Origin: Sitta carolinensis
Taxonomy: Eukaryota > Chordata > Aves > Passeriformes > Sittidae
Direction of reading: 5' to 3'
Assembly: GCA_032173965.1 (NCBI GenBank)
Contig: CM063290.1
Location: 12,363,501-12,427,500, forward strand
DNA length: 64,000 bases
Translations under genes and position numbers: made by a program
In this document: one piece after another, positions 13,301 to 28,359 of the stretch
Layout: every line of letters starts with the position of its first letter
How positions within the stretch are numbered: position 1 is the first letter of the stretch
Notes under the pieces: model-generated
The model's database searches: none
Told to the model about the DNA's origin: nothing
The model's input: the letters and a program-made list of their open reading frames with translations, nothing else

Positions 13301-16300
13301 TTTAACTCTTCTCTCCCTGTCTTCCCCTCTGGCTCAAAAGGCCGTACCAGCACTTGCATACCTTTACAGGTATTTGTGAACAGGAACGCATTGAAGGCTG
13401 AAGTGTCCAGATGCCATGTTTAAGCAGCTACAGGACTTAAAAATGGCAGAAGAGCCTCTAAAACAGACTGGGCTCAAAGACTGTTTTGCATCAAGAACCC
13501 TTGGGAAACCCTTTCTTTCATGATAAAGATGAGAACTGGGTCAAGTGCTGTTCAAAACTTTACAGGTATCAAGTTTCTTGCTAAAACTTCAGATTCAGAA
13601 ATCTGCACATAGCCCCTGAGAAATTCTTCCTTCTACCCCATTAGATGAAATAGAAGACAATTGCTCAGGGTAGGGCAATTACCTGTAATTTATCTTGAAT
13701 ACACGTGTTTGAGGACACATTAACCACAGCCAAAACAAAATTTTTAACAGCAGCTCATTCCATCAATTACTTTTTTTTCTATGAAGACAGCAGTGCACTA
13801 CTCCTGTTTGCAAGCTCAGAGTTTTTTCCTTTTCACTCAGGTGAGCAGCACATCAATTGTCTCACAAGAGACCAACAGCATACAACTATCAAAAGCTGTA
13901 GCAAATCACAACTAAACTATCAAAATCCCAGTCATGATAGCATTACCTAGTAATTTTCAGAAAATCAGGTTTTTTGAACTACTGCATTTACTGGTAAATA
14001 TATTTTTATAAACATAATGCTCTAACTGGCATTCTGAGGAGAATTAAGTCAGACTAAAATATTTAGCTTTTTGAATAGTCATCTCAATGAAAATTCAAAT
14101 GTTTTCTTTTTAAGCTAATACCACATTTCATATGAAAAGAACCAAAACCCACAGTTTCCATGCAAAAGCTCATACTATGCTTGCACACTATTAAAGATTG
14201 CCATACAATGATCTGATTCCTAAGGGATCCTGCCCTGACCTGAAGTATCCAGAAAGCAAAATTACTTAATCCTATTCCATCACAGTAAAACAGTTATTTT
14301 GAAAATACAGACAAAAATAATTCAAAAATTATAACTAAGTTATTTAAGATCAATTTCATTACTCCAGATGCTGTTAACCCTTGTAATTAAGATCATACAC
14401 AAAATTCACCTAGGAATGAAAACTCACTCACCAACAGAAGGATTTTAACAGCATTTTCACAAAAATCCAGCAAATCCCCGTTATGTCACAACATGCTTTG
14501 TTAAAGGCAGAAGCTTCAACCAGTACTAGCTGCAAAGCCATCAACTGTTAAAACTTTCAACAGTTATTTACAAATCTGCTTCTGTCGTGAAAAATAGCCA
14601 TTACTTAAATGCCAAGGTCTGCATATAAAAGAACAATTCCGCAAGTTGTACAACTTTAGGGTCTTCGGTCTATCCTTGCTCCAACTGCAATATATTTAAA
14701 ACATTCTTAGCTGTGGATTTGCTAAATTTAACTCCTTCAGTTGCTATGATACCAGCACCAAAATGAATGCTACACAGTGCTCCTTACCAGATCAAGCAAA
14801 AGCATGACCAGACATTCAAAAATAACCTTGTGTTTTCTTGCTCAAATCACGTCAATGAAATGGAAACATTGAAGGCTGGCTAGCATAATCCACTATCAAG
14901 TCCATAGTTTGTGTCTCCTTTCCCTATCCCCTCTTCCACAGAAGCACAGGACACACGTGTTATACAACCAGACACTACAGTTCAACACTCACAATCCAAA
15001 CTGGAAGGCTGTTGAAGAACAAAAGGCACAACTACAGAAGAGTAACATCCGCCTGAACTGTTCCGGTGCTTCTATTACGCCAAGACCCAACATGTTTCTA
15101 CACATAATTGAGATCCACAGTAACCCAACTGGGCTTAGCCTAGCAGAACAACAACTATTCAGCCATTGGGTTGTTGGACTCATTTTCTACAGCTCCTACT
15201 CGCTCCACTGCACAGCTCAGAGCCATTTTATCTCTTAGACATACAATGACACATCTACGCAAGACGAATGCAAAAGTTTGCTGACATTTATTCACTTTTT
15301 TACCTGGAAAGACATTTAATTTGCTTGGCTGCTTTGTGTATCTGTTTGGGAAGTGGTAATAGAGGGGCTTGTATGAGGGCCGTTGTTTCAAGTCCTCAGG
15401 TTGAAGCAAATAGAAAGTGCTAATATAACTTGCATTGAAAAACAAGTCAAGACACTGCTGAGTCTTCTTCCTGCACCACAGACAGATCTTCATTTGAATA
15501 CTGTATGTTCCAATCTATTTGCAAAACCATTTTCAATGTCTCCTGTGTGCAGCTGGCAGTCCATCTAAGCTTTTCATGACTACCTCACTGAAAAGCCAAA
15601 AGTGTCAATAGTCTATTCTTAAATAATAAAACTGTGCAAGAAGGATTCCATGCAGGAAGTAAATGCTGCACTACTTATTAAAATCATAATTCCATTTTAT
15701 GGTCTAAGTTTCTAACAAAGTTATTTGCACACATAAAAATTTAATTGTGCACACTGTATAATTTTTACAGTAATTAAAGTATATGAATAGAAAGAAAAGC
15801 AGCCTAATCTACTTTTTATTATTAGATATATTAATAAACATGGGACATATACAAAAATTTTGAAATCCAAATAATCCAGTATCCTGAATATCACAATGTA
15901 CCTCACAGAACAGTATATGGCCATGCTAAAGTATGTAAATCCTAAAGATAGTATTAATTTTAGTTAATAGACAACTTTCAGTTTGTAACTATTTTCATTC
16001 CTTTCACTACAGTATATTTTTTACGTTTTGCTTTTATCATACCACAATTCCCTTTTTGTTAAATAAATCTATGAAGTACCTGATATGTAGGCATATGTCA
16101 ATATTTCTTCCATTTCAGCATATAGTTGTGCATTTTTATAATTTGTTACCTGTGCACCAAGATCTCTCATGTAGGGCTCAAGTTCACTAAACAGATCATA
16201 GCCTTGATGGAAAAAAGCCAGATGTGCATACATAAATGACAGCATCTAGAAGGAACAAAACAAATATTTATTCTCTTAAAAATTATATCACATAAATACA

Positions 16301-19300
16301 CCACTTAATTCACAAAACCTAAAATTTCAGGTTTAATTTCTCCTCCTACGTCCTGACAGTTTTACATTAATACCTCATAGAGCTTCCAAAGTTGTAAAAT
16401 AAATGTGCAAAGTAAAGGAAGGAAAAAACCAAGCCAAAAATCTCAGGAATCAGTTGACAGCATTAACCTCATGAGCAAAACAAAAGAAATCTACTTAATG
16501 GCAGAAACCTACTTCTAATTCATGTCACCTGAAATTTTTGTTATCTCCTGTTTAACAGAAACATGCAAGGTAGAGAGGGGCTATAGAATATTTTACTAAT
16601 GATCCAAACCCATAACCTTTATGGACAGAGCTGAGGAGACTGTCTGGCCTTAAAAGAGAAAACAAGTTGGGAAGGTGCAGAGCAGAATAGCAGGCAGTTA
16701 TAAACAACCCAAGTAAAGTTTCTGCTTTTTAAGGAATTAAGAAAATTATGGGAGAGCAACTTTGGACATTTGAAAGAATAGCAGTGTTTAATTTGTCACT
16801 CTCTATCTCAATAAACTTTTAACACAGACAATGTGAAGTAGAAAAGGGAATACAATGTGAAGAAAATTGGCATGCAGGTATAGATTTATATTAATTTAGG
16901 AGATACCGTACTATTCATATTAAAATTTACCCTGTTCTTAGAAAGAGCAGAATTCATCATAGAACAGATTATAAGTAGCACTTACTGTTTACAAAGTAAT
17001 AAACCAGACCTAAACAGCAGAATTCTTGGCAAACAAAGTTTGATTTTAACCATGGAACACATACAAAAGGATCTAGAGTAGTGAAAACCTGTAAGTGTTC
17101 AAATCTAAACCAGAAAGATTGTCAAAAACAGTTAAATATGTATGCCAAGCTACAGTAAAGGCTAAACTGATGTCACCAAACTGTCAAATGTACTGATAAC
17201 ATTTGGTCAATGAAAGGGCTAAACTTTTAACATACTGCTTTATGGTCATATTTTTTCATTTCAGATGGATTAAAATATTTGATATACAGAGGATAAAGTA
17301 TATCTTACCGATTTTAAGATTTCTGCTCTCCTTTTAGATTGAAGAACATTGATCTAGGGAAAAAGAACAAACAAACAATTTATTTTATTCTAAACTTATT
17401 TTATTTGCAATTCTCCCCCAAACAATCACATCTAAGCTTAAAACATTGGAAGAAGACAGCTCAATATCAGACTTCTTAAAATACTTTTAAAAAAAGATGC
17501 GCTCCAGTTCTGCCATGATATCAAAGTGATGCAATCAAGAACACTTGCAAAGCCTGAGTTTCACAGTGATAGTTACAATTTTCTTAAATCAGCAGGGAAA
17601 ATGCAAGACACCACATGCTAGCTAGATGTAATATAATACACCTTTCAAGCAAGGAAAATTGGTTCTCATTTTCAAGAGGTTGAATTCAAGATGTTTCAAG
17701 CAGTGTGAGCTAAGGCAGCCCACCAACTCCTTGCAGAAGTTGCACTCAGCACCGCTGCCAGGGCAGAGCCAAGGATGGAGGCATGTTGTCTTTGAAAATC
17801 AGCCTTCTGATTTGTTTTAGTATAATGGAGTCAGTTCTCATGAATTGTAAGATAAACAAGGATCATGTTTGCATTCCTTTATAAAAGATATCACCTGATG
17901 GACTTCTCAAGTGACCAGTGAAGATGGAGAGGTGGTAACTTCTCTGTCCAGTCTCTGCTCACTGTCCAGAAACTTATATATACCAAGTCAACAATAAATG
18001 AGAGAGTTCTCTTCTTCTCTACCTGAACACCTGTTGTGTGTGTTGCTGTGTTCTCTCTCTGTGTCACAGTAACAGGGGCAGGGTTCCCTTTTCCCTCAAA
18101 CTTACAGCATTTAAGCATCCCAAAAGTAATCCCAGGCAAGGAGGAACATAATAGTTTCAATAAGTAACTTTCCATGTACACCTGCACTTTTGAGATAGCT
18201 GAAGTCACTGATAAATGGTGTTGCCCTAGACCTCGAGGAATTTCACATTATATAGAAAAAATAACCAATTTTTCCACATTCACCTAGTTCCCCTATCTTC
18301 TTTGTTGCTTAACCTTTAAAGGTTGCCATCCAGAACTACAGATTTTACTTTAAAAGACCCACTTAGCAGAAACAGGCATGATTTTGTAATTTAACACCTC
18401 TATGTCAGTTTAGAATTTCAGCAAAATAAATAGACTTGCTGAAGCTATAATCAAAACCAGATTCTACTTCTATACTTAAATGGTCATTATTTTAGAAAAC
18501 TTTCTGCATCAAAAATAATTAAGATTTTTTTCTATAAACCCTTAGCCTGTGAGACAAAGAAAAACAAAAATAAAAGGAAAGCAAAGGTTTTGAATTACAG
18601 TTTAAAGCCAGTCTAGCTACAAGGAGACCACAGTTGTAAAGCCATTTTTCCAGAAGAATCACACAAGTAGGAAGAATTCCTAAAGCTTAATTGATCTTTG
18701 TCCACATTGAGAGATGCTGAAACTGTTCCCAGCTACTCTAAATGCGTCTTTATCCCCAGAACTGCTCATACTTTGAACAAACAAATTCCAGGAGGCAAAC
18801 AACCTGTGATACAATGCACACACAAGGAACTGGCCTACTACAGAAGTGATTGCCAGCCTCCCCCACCACTTAATGCTAGTACAAGTAATCCTGTGAGACA
18901 TAATTCACATGACCTTTTAAACACCAAAATGTTTAAAAAGCAGGAGTTCAGAGCTGACCACTGACCACCATGTCTGTGAACATGCCCAGGCTGACAAGCT
19001 CCACTTCATTTTATAACTCGTAATTTATAGAAAAGTTAATTAAGCTTTAAATAACTGACTGGACTGTCACAAATCAAGATGATAATGTTTAGTATAAAAC
19101 CAGCTTAACTGTAAAGAGCTGTTCTGTGTTTGATCACAGGAGGAGCTCAGATCCATTTGGGAGCCCCCAGGCTCTCATACCATCTGAGTTGCAATAATCC
19201 TGTTTTGCTGTAGTTGTGGGTAAGTATGAAGCAGATGAATTATAAGTATCAAAAGAAAAGTTATTACTGTATTACAGAATACAAAGCAGCACGACAAAGA

Positions 19301-22300
19301 ACACCTCTTAACACCCTATGGGAGGTCTTCACTCAAAAGGTAAAGGACAGTTAAGTTCTTGAATCCCCTTATAGCACAATGCCCTACTCTGAGGCATCTA
19401 GACAAGCTGAATACAACCCAAAGCATACGGCTAAAAATGCAGTAGTACGCAACATCCTGTATCAGAATTCTTCAGTTCATTTGTATTTCCTAGGCTAGGT
19501 TACAGTTTTCACCATAAATATCTAAGAAACTGCAGCATATCTAACTCATGAAACATTAAGGTAAGTATCAGGCAAATACTGAGGTTTTTTTCCAAAATTA
19601 ATGTTCCACTTGAAAATTAAACTTTTTCATTGCAGCAAGGGTGCTGAATACCAGAGCATTAAAGCAATAAGAATGCCTCAATTAATTTTCCTCAGATTTT
19701 ATTAAAAAAGAAATTACTTGCAGTTCTTCCTTTTTCCCTGGATCTCCACAGCTTCCAAGACGCTTACAAAAAGAACTTCTAACATTGTAAAGGAGAGGTC
19801 TCTAACCATATGTAACAAATGGTTTTGAAAAGTAATTTTCATTGTTGTCCTTACCTGAAGAACGTAATCCAGAGCTATGTGTCGAAAACACTTCCGTGTT
19901 GCAGTCAAAACATTGGTTGCTTCCTCTACCTCATGTTGCTTATTTCTCTGAACTTGGGCATTTTTAACCAGAGCATTCTCCTTTTCTTCACTCGCTTTTT
20001 CAAACTGTTTCTTTGCATCTTTAAATTTCCTAATATCTCTATGGACAAAGGAAATATGGATAACAAATTAATTCCAAAGCATGAAAAAGACTTTAAAGCT
20101 ACACTAGACAGACCAAGCTTGTGACTGCTATAGCTGGTGTTTTTTCAAATTTTATATTCTTCAATACATGCTTGGGTCAAATGGAAATCATCAAATTATG
20201 ACAGAAGCTTCTTCTCTTTCTTTTCCATAAAAAGGACAAAAATTGAAATGTAACTGAACACATCTAATGTCTACTGGGGAAAAGCTTTGTCCCCAAGCTT
20301 AGACAATTACAAATTACAAATCTAATATGCAATTAGATCAGTAATTTATCCTATTGCAACATTTCTGCAGCTGGATCTAAAGCCTCAGTCATTTGGGATG
20401 ATTTTTGACAAAGCCTTAAAACACACTTCTCAGTTTATGGGTGGCTATTTAAGGAAGGACATTTTACTTACCCACTCAAATTAGACTTTTAAAATTCCAT
20501 TTTATGTATAATTTTCCCATTACAAGAGCAAATTTACTTACTCTTTAACAAAAGTCTGAAGTTGTGTTTTAATTGATCTTTGGATTTGGTCAAACAGAAT
20601 CTGAAAGAAAGCATTATTATGTAGGTCAGTAACTTCAAAGTACTCATACCTTCTGATGTCAGAAATAAAAATGGCAATTATGCATAATTAGATGAGAATT
20701 ATTATTAAATCACTGTGTCTCTAAAATCAAAATATAAATCCCTTCACAGTACTTTTGAAATAAAGAGAAGATAAGGAAGAAAATAAGGAAAGTAGCACAA
20801 ACTGAACATGTTTTGCTGCTCTTTTCTTAAAGACTGTGGTTATAAGGAGGGATAAGAGCTTCTGGCATGTTATTCTCTTATCCTGACAATATGAAACATG
20901 CATAGCTTCATAGAAGAAGTTTATTTATGCTAATTGTTCAGTAATATTCCTGAAGAAACAACTTTGAATGTTAAGAAACAATTTTTTTTTGTTCTTAGAC
21001 TTTCACAATTTATCAACAATTAAAAGACAAATGAAACCATAGAAAGAACATGCTCTTAACTTTTGAGAAAAACCCCAATTGGGTTGAAATTAATGTTGAA
21101 AACATAACATACATGAGTAGCATTAGTAACATCTCCTTTACATAATATGTTTGTAAAAAAACACCCACTGTTGGAATACTAAAAGGAATGGCTGATTCTT
21201 CTTTTCAAGAATGCTTACAAAATTTCTTATGATTTGGAGAGGCTGGGGGCCAATGGGCACAAAATATAATCAACTCATTCAAATTGTAAAGCTTAAGATA
21301 TTTGTTAATTTTTTAAGGCCGAAGCACACATGGATGTGAGACAATTTGTATGTTCTCTTATGACCCAAAAAATTCTAACTGGAAAATGAAAACACACATT
21401 CCTCCAGCTTCACATCTGCCCTCTGAGTTTTAAGATGGAATGAACAGGTCGATTGTTACTGTGATGCAGATAGAAACACACACAACAGGTGTTCAGGCAG
21501 AGAAGAAGAAAGGAAGTCTCCAGTTTATTGTTGACTTCGTATATATAAGTTTCTGGACAGTGATCAGAGATTGGACAGAGAAGTTCCCACCTCTCCATCT
21601 CCACTGGTCACTTGAGGAGTCCATCAGGTGATATCTTTTACAAAGGAATGCAAACATGATTCTTGTTTATCTTACAATTCATGAGAACTGACTCCACTAT
21701 ACTAAACCAAATCAGAAGGCTGATTTTCAGGGACAACAGTCAATGGCTACTGGAAAAATTCTTTTGCCACTTATTGTGCAGACAGCAAATGTTGCATCAA
21801 TTTCCAACCCTCTACACCTCCAGTTCTGCATAACAGAAATACACAACACAGCATCACACAACCAAAGTTGGCCCAGTTGAACAGAATCTCTCATAAAAGC
21901 TAAAAATCTTGAAGTGCTAAACTATTTTCTTAGAAAAGCAAGTCAAAACCTCAAAGTTTAAGGTAAAAAAAGTTTTCTTTACATGTTCTCAGTCTTATTC
22001 TTTATTAAGATTTGGAAATGAGAAGCTATGCAATGCCAAGTACTGACAGCAAAACTTTTACCAGCTCATCTTTCTTTTCTAGAAACACTGAAGCCACGAC
22101 TGAGTTTAAGTCACTCATTAGAAGTCGTGCTGTACCTTGCACCCAGTCTCCATGCTTGGAGGTTTTCAAGACCAAAGCAACCTGCTCCAATCTATTATCT
22201 GACCCTGATTTAGGCAGGCAGTCAAACCATCCACACCTCCTGAGGCCCCTTCCAATCAGAATTGTATCTCCTAGTAACACATGGAAGAACCTGTTTGTAT

Positions 22301-25300
22301 TCCCACTTTGGGAAACCAGAAAAGCAGACAACTAGAATAAAGAACTTCTTGACAAACTGGAAGTCATGCTGGGACTACTCCCACTGCTGACATTTAAGCT
22401 TGCCAGTGCCTGGGGAGTGCACCAATCAAGATCAATACCAAAAGATAAAACCAGATGGGAACTCAAATGACTAGAGGACTCCCAGAAATACAAGCCTTGC
22501 ATTCTGCTTACAATAATGAAGAGAAAAACTTTGCTGGACAGAAAAAGGCATAGACATCATTTCCCCTAAAAGAACAGAAAGAAGTGCCCAGACCATGATA
22601 TGATTATATTTACAGCCTTGTCAACATACTACTTTTCATACATTCCAAGTCTAAGAAAGCTGCTATTTGCCATAAGCTGTCACAGCTACTCCCCCACTGC
22701 TGAATCAGTGAAGATGCTGCATTAGTCTGGTCCCTGGCCTTATTTGTAGCAAAGCCTCCCATGAAAAAACTGACAGTCATCCAGAACTCAGTGGAAGCAC
22801 CTCCTACTCCTTCCATCCTTTCTTTCTTCTTTCTTCCTCTAGCTTCTCCCTTCTGATGGCTCTGTCACTTTGGTCAGCAAACAGACCTGTCACTCTGAGC
22901 CAGGAAGCCCTGTTGAACTAAGCAGATTCACAAAAAGCAATGCAGGACCACCATGCGTCTGGCAAAGCAATTGTGCCTCACTCCTGATATTTGTGCCTTT
23001 GGTAAAAGCCACTTTGTTCTCACTATGCCTGAGCACAGCAAGGGCATGGAGGAGAAAAAAAAGCAGGACAGAACTCAGATTGGTCCTACTTAGATCTGAA
23101 AAGAAATCTTGAATATGGTTTGTTCTTTGCTTTCTGCCTTCAAACAGCCCAAAAGGGAGAGTTGTGCTATGCCAAATTCTACCAAAGCAGTGCAAGCCAG
23201 GATCACATAGAATAACAGCAGCAATAATGCAGGACCTATGTCAGAGGTGTTCAAAAGAGTAAACCATAGATAAAGGCATGATTAAGAGGGTAACCAGCAG
23301 CAAGATGTGTGATGAAAAGGGACAGCCTGGATTCATCTGCTCCATCTAACCTGCAGAAATCATTGACATCAAAGTAATATTTGCTCCAGTACTGCTGCTT
23401 GGAACCTCTGCACTCCCTTCTCTCTACAACCCAAGAACCACTGTTCGCTTACTCCCTTCTTTACAGTTTTCAGTAGATTAGGTGCAGATATGTACACTTT
23501 GTATAACGGAAAGAAAATCAAACACAATGCTATTAACCTGCTTTGCTTCCCTTCCATTCGAAAATCATGCATTTAAAAAATAGCCTAATCAGACACATTT
23601 AGAAAGCTAAGTCAAAGTTAACAAACTTCCATTACATTCTCTATCTTGTCAATTTTTAAGCTCCCAGTGGTATAAAAAGAACACATTTTAGGTATCCTGC
23701 ATATTTTCAGCACTTTGGAGACACTTCAGTTTGTTTCCAGCAATTTGCTGGGAAAATAACGATGAGCAGTTGGGCCAATGAGAGGAAGAAAACAGAAGAA
23801 CAAACACATCCTTTTAGCTTTCAGAACAGAAGAGACCAAACTCTTTAGAGGAAAAAATAACGAATTAGTTTTCAACCCAGGTAAAACTGAAGTTTCTGAT
23901 TAACTCTGACATGCTAAAAATTCCAATTAACCTTAAATCCTAGCATTTTCTCCTTTCTCCTCACTTGCTTAAATCTGCTATCCTTCCAAAAAGAAAATTA
24001 TATGCAAATCAGAGGTGCTTCATTTTGTGAATTATAAAGGATAGCAGTTATTAGCAATGTGTATAATAAAAAGTAGCAATTATGGAAAAGACAATCGTTA
24101 CTTTTGACTAGCAAAGGTGTAAGCTCATAGTCAGTAACTGTTACCATCAGTTTGATTCAAAAAATGAAATTTTTGAGTATTTACTGTCTTAGATCACCAA
24201 AGCTTACAAATTCCAAATGAAAAATAAACCAAGATGAAAATCTGCAGAAAAGGGGATATTTATAAATACTTTGTAAACAAAACATAAATAAAATATGTAT
24301 AAGTATAAAATGAGAGTCATTTAACACCATTTAAACCATTACTTTGCAAACGCTATCAACAAGAAAGGTTTTACCATTAACATATTATTAAATATAACTG
24401 GAAGTGAGCTATCAGTGCCATGCTGCAGCTAGAAATACTCACATTATGATAATTGATCATTTCCTGTAAGGTGTCAGAGAATTTTGTCAAACTGGTCTGT
24501 AAAGAGAAAATAAAAGTGGTTTAAGTAAAGCCCTACTAAACACAGCACAAAAGGAACAGTTCAGAGGTTTACAGCTATTCTGTAAAGAACTTGGGAATTC
24601 ATTTTCCTTATAGCACAATTACAGGACTAAAACCATTAGGATAGAAGGATTACACGGCTGTAATGTCAAATAAATCTACTGAAGATACAAGCAACAAAAA
24701 TGTTACTTCTACCTACCTGTATATAAAGTACCAAACTGAAGGAAAGCAGGAAAAATTCAAAATGACTAAAGATACAGGAAGCTCACAATCTAAAACATTA
24801 ATTTACAGTATTTAATATTACACTAATTCATATTTCTCATGTTTAATATTCTTATTAAAAAACTGGTTAACATGTTACAATCACCAGCACACACGCTAAT
24901 CTAACATTTTCTGAAATTGGCAGACCCTTGTCACTGCAGAAACTAAACAACACAGTGCACCTGCAGTGCACCACACCTGGAAAATTGCTCACTCTAAAAG
25001 AAATATCAAAGAAAAAGCTGCAAAAAGGCAAATAATACTATAAACTTCAACTACTTCTCTTGCCAACTGTTACAATGTACCTTGTTTAAGTTATGTTTCT
25101 CTCCCTCCACTTTCACCTCAAAGAACTTACCTCAACCAACATATCTTTACAGGAATATTGTGCAAGGTCTCGAATTCCATTCATGAACTGCTTGTTGGCT
25201 GTACAAAATGCTTTCCCAGTATCAATCATTGCAATACAAAGCTTCACCAGCTAAAATGAGTATAAAAAGAGAAAGTGGAAGGCTTATTTTTATTTGGTTT

Positions 25301-28300
25301 TTACACCATCATGTAAACCTGAACACACTGAGCTTAGTTAAGGCTATGAAACAAAAATTTCAAAAGTTAAATGCTCATCCTCAGATTCTATGAAAAGCTT
25401 TCTACTGTATAGTGACAGCTGTAAAAATACTACTCTAGGTCAATAGATATACTACTGGGAAAGTTACCACTCTATAAATTTTTTTAATTAGTTTTTACTT
25501 GATTTATTGTCACCCGAGATATTGCACATGTTTCAAGAGAGAGTGTTACAAGGGCAAAAAGTACAGCAATTAAAACAAAACCGGTTAGAACCCAAGCAAA
25601 TGATGAGGCTATTGTGGTTTCTGAGGAAAAACATTACAAAACTAACAAAAAAGAAACCCACACCAGTTGTTTCATCCTGAGACACTCAGAACACAGGCAC
25701 AGGAAGCAAAAGGCTCTGTGCCCAAAGCACAGCCATGGTTACATCTCAGGAGGTGAAATCAATCATGTTTTCACTCACACACAGACTAATCTCTGATGGC
25801 TTTCCATCCCTACCCCTCACTGCTTCAGTCAGCACCTCAACCCTCACAGTACTGCAGTCTGATAGGAAGGGCCTCAGTACCTTGTGAGGGTTGTTTTCCC
25901 TCTTCTTGAACCATTTATGCACTGGGCCATTAATGCAAGAAAGAGTGGTTACTGCAACTGCCAAGTTGCTCTCTTGAGAAGGGGCGCATTATCATGGAGT
26001 TCCCCCACCCTAAACCAAGCTGAGAATAAAACCAGGAGATTGAACTTTCATCTCTGAAAGATTTTCAAGGATGGTAAATAAATTTTCATGAAAAGCAACA
26101 CAGGAGTACTTGATCCTGTGTTGGGGCAAAAAAACCATCCAAGCATCCTTCTTGCCTTAATTACCCAGTAATTTTTATGCTGACTTGGATCCTTAGGAAA
26201 AATGGAAAGCTGGACTTGATCTTCCACATTCTAGTCAATGTCCAAGTTGCTTGAACAATGGACAGGAAAAAGAAAAATCACTATCAACATTAACCTTTTT
26301 CCTTCACCTTAGCTTAGGGCTCAAAGCCTGAACCAGGCTTTCTTCATTCCAGAGAGGACACAATTCCAGACAATGTAGCCCAAAGCCAAAATTGTGAGAC
26401 AATAAAACCAAGTTCAGTATGAACAACTGAGCAGAAGTTACCAACCAAGCCTAGACAAATTATTACCCTCAGGCCTTAGTTGCTTCAGCTCACCCAAGAA
26501 GCTTGGCGTTCAACTTTAGTATTGTACTACAAGGCCCTGAATAATGCCATTTAAGGAATATGAGAATTATTTTTCCCAAAAAACAATCCTTTCAGAGGTG
26601 GAAAAGCCAAACTTCCAAGACTGATTTTTCAGATCCTTTAAATGCTTACACTCTTTGATATATCAAAACAGATTCAACACCCCTACAGTAAAAATGTGTG
26701 TTATACCCATCAGTTTCACCAAGATTCAACACCAAATCAAAATTAAGGATATTGAATTTATTTTGCAAGACCAAATTGTTGGATTATTAACTACAAAAAC
26801 CAAGAAATATTATTACAAGTAGTAAAGAATAAGTCTTCAGGCTTCACATCACTTTATTTGTCTCCAGCTCTCTGCAGACAACTCACAGCTGCAGGAAAAA
26901 AGGTTGTATTCAAAAAGCAGTTACGGAAACAAACAAATGACATCTGCCTGCCATGTGAAAACACAGATAAAAATAATTTAAAACATTTAGCATAAATGCA
27001 AAGAAAAGAAGACTTTATACAGATGAAAACCAGAGCCACTCTAAAAATACTAACAAAGAAATAATAAAAGTTTCTAAAGGTGAGTAAACCAATAAACAGA
27101 TAGTAAGGAGCTGAAAAGATGCTACATATAATTTTTTATATCCATACACAATGCATGACAAAACGCAGGATGAGTTTTACAGAAAAGTCCCTCACACAAC
27201 AGTGATGGGTATATATCGATACCCAGCTGCTGTGCCTCAGCTTACCAACGACAGACAGCGTGGGTTTCAGACCCCCGAGCCAGAGTCCCCGCAGCGAGCC
27301 GGGCCGGTAAAACGGGCTCTCGGGCCAGCAGCGGCCAAGCCCCGGCTTTTGTCCCACGTGAAACCGGAGGAGTTTGCAGCCGCGAGGGCCAGGTCAGGGG
27401 AATTGCCCCGGCCCAGGCGGGGAAGGAGCGAGCTCCGGCTGCCATTCCCGCCGCTCCGCTCCGGCCGCCATTCCCGCCGCTCCGCTCCCGCTCGGCCTCC
27501 GAGCCCCAGCCGTGCGCTCGACCTGGATCCCTTCCCTCTGCAGAGCAGGGGCCTGCTCGGACACTGACACTTCCCGGCTGGGAACTTTAAAACACAACCG
27601 AAACACGCTTTTGGATGTTTTTAAGAATAAACATTGTTGAATTAAAAGCTTACCTTGTCGAGTTTCAGTTCCAGCTCTGTCACATCTCCTTCTACCTCTT
27701 CTAAAGCTGCCCTGCATGCGTAAAAGAGGTTTCCCTTTAAAATTTACACAAAAACACTCTGAGTCTGGGGAGAAGGGGCAGACGCACATTCGTTTAACTC
27801 ACTTATTGCCATCACAGTTTTACTTAAATTTCAGCTATAAAAGAGCACAGATTTTAAAGAATCACAAGAATTGCAGGAAATTTGATGGTATAAAGAAAAA
27901 CTACTCAACACTGCTAAAACATGGTCTATTGATAAAGATTTGAGATCAAATTTTATCAATCCTAATATTTGTCACACCAAAATAGATTTCTTCTGTTTTT
28001 GTATAGAAAATAGTTTATACGTTTGAAGCTATCAACAAAGGAAAGAAACTGAAAGTTGGAGAGAATTTTCTTAACTCTTTTGGTGACCTCCTGGCTCAAA
28101 CCTGCAAAAGGTGCAGCTATTTCATGAATAACCTTGCAATGAGATTAGGAAAAAATACAGCACCTGCCATGTGTCAATTAACCTGCAGGGAGTTCAGATG
28201 GCACACTTGATTAGATCATCTACCTCTAGTCTAGACTGGTCAAATCTTCCAGGCCAGTCAAATGTAACTTGCCAGTAAAAGCTGCTTTCATGAAGCACTG

Positions 28301-28309
28301 CTAAAGCAC

Positions 28310-28359
<50 letters not shown>

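Larger units (their letters stand above)
11053..16149 (-). other. ACAP2 intron 8 (5.1 kb)
   Basis: Holds a 20-base A run (11128-11147), a GT-rich tract (about 11750-11842) and a roughly 1-kb GC-rich minisatellite (12001-12972). The remainder is AT-rich with no recognised gene. The open frame at 11298-11729 on the plus strand has no recognisable family and no coding signature. Confidence 0.75.
20601..24442 (-). other. ACAP2 intron 4
   Basis: 3.8 kb. It contains solo LTR copy B (21454-21738), a CR1 3' fragment (about 22040-22275) and a pyrimidine-rich tract (22796-22851). No coding sequence recognised. Confidence 0.75.

Noticed and set aside
21440..21631. Small open frame overlapping solo LTR copy B (similar frames in copies A and C)
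   Set aside because: The frame lies within LTR non-coding sequence and recurs only because the LTR copies are homologous.
27151..27567. 138-codon plus-strand open frame across the intragenic CpG block
   Set aside because: Its open state follows from high GC content, and no family is recognisable. The block is kept as a possible regulatory element, not a gene.
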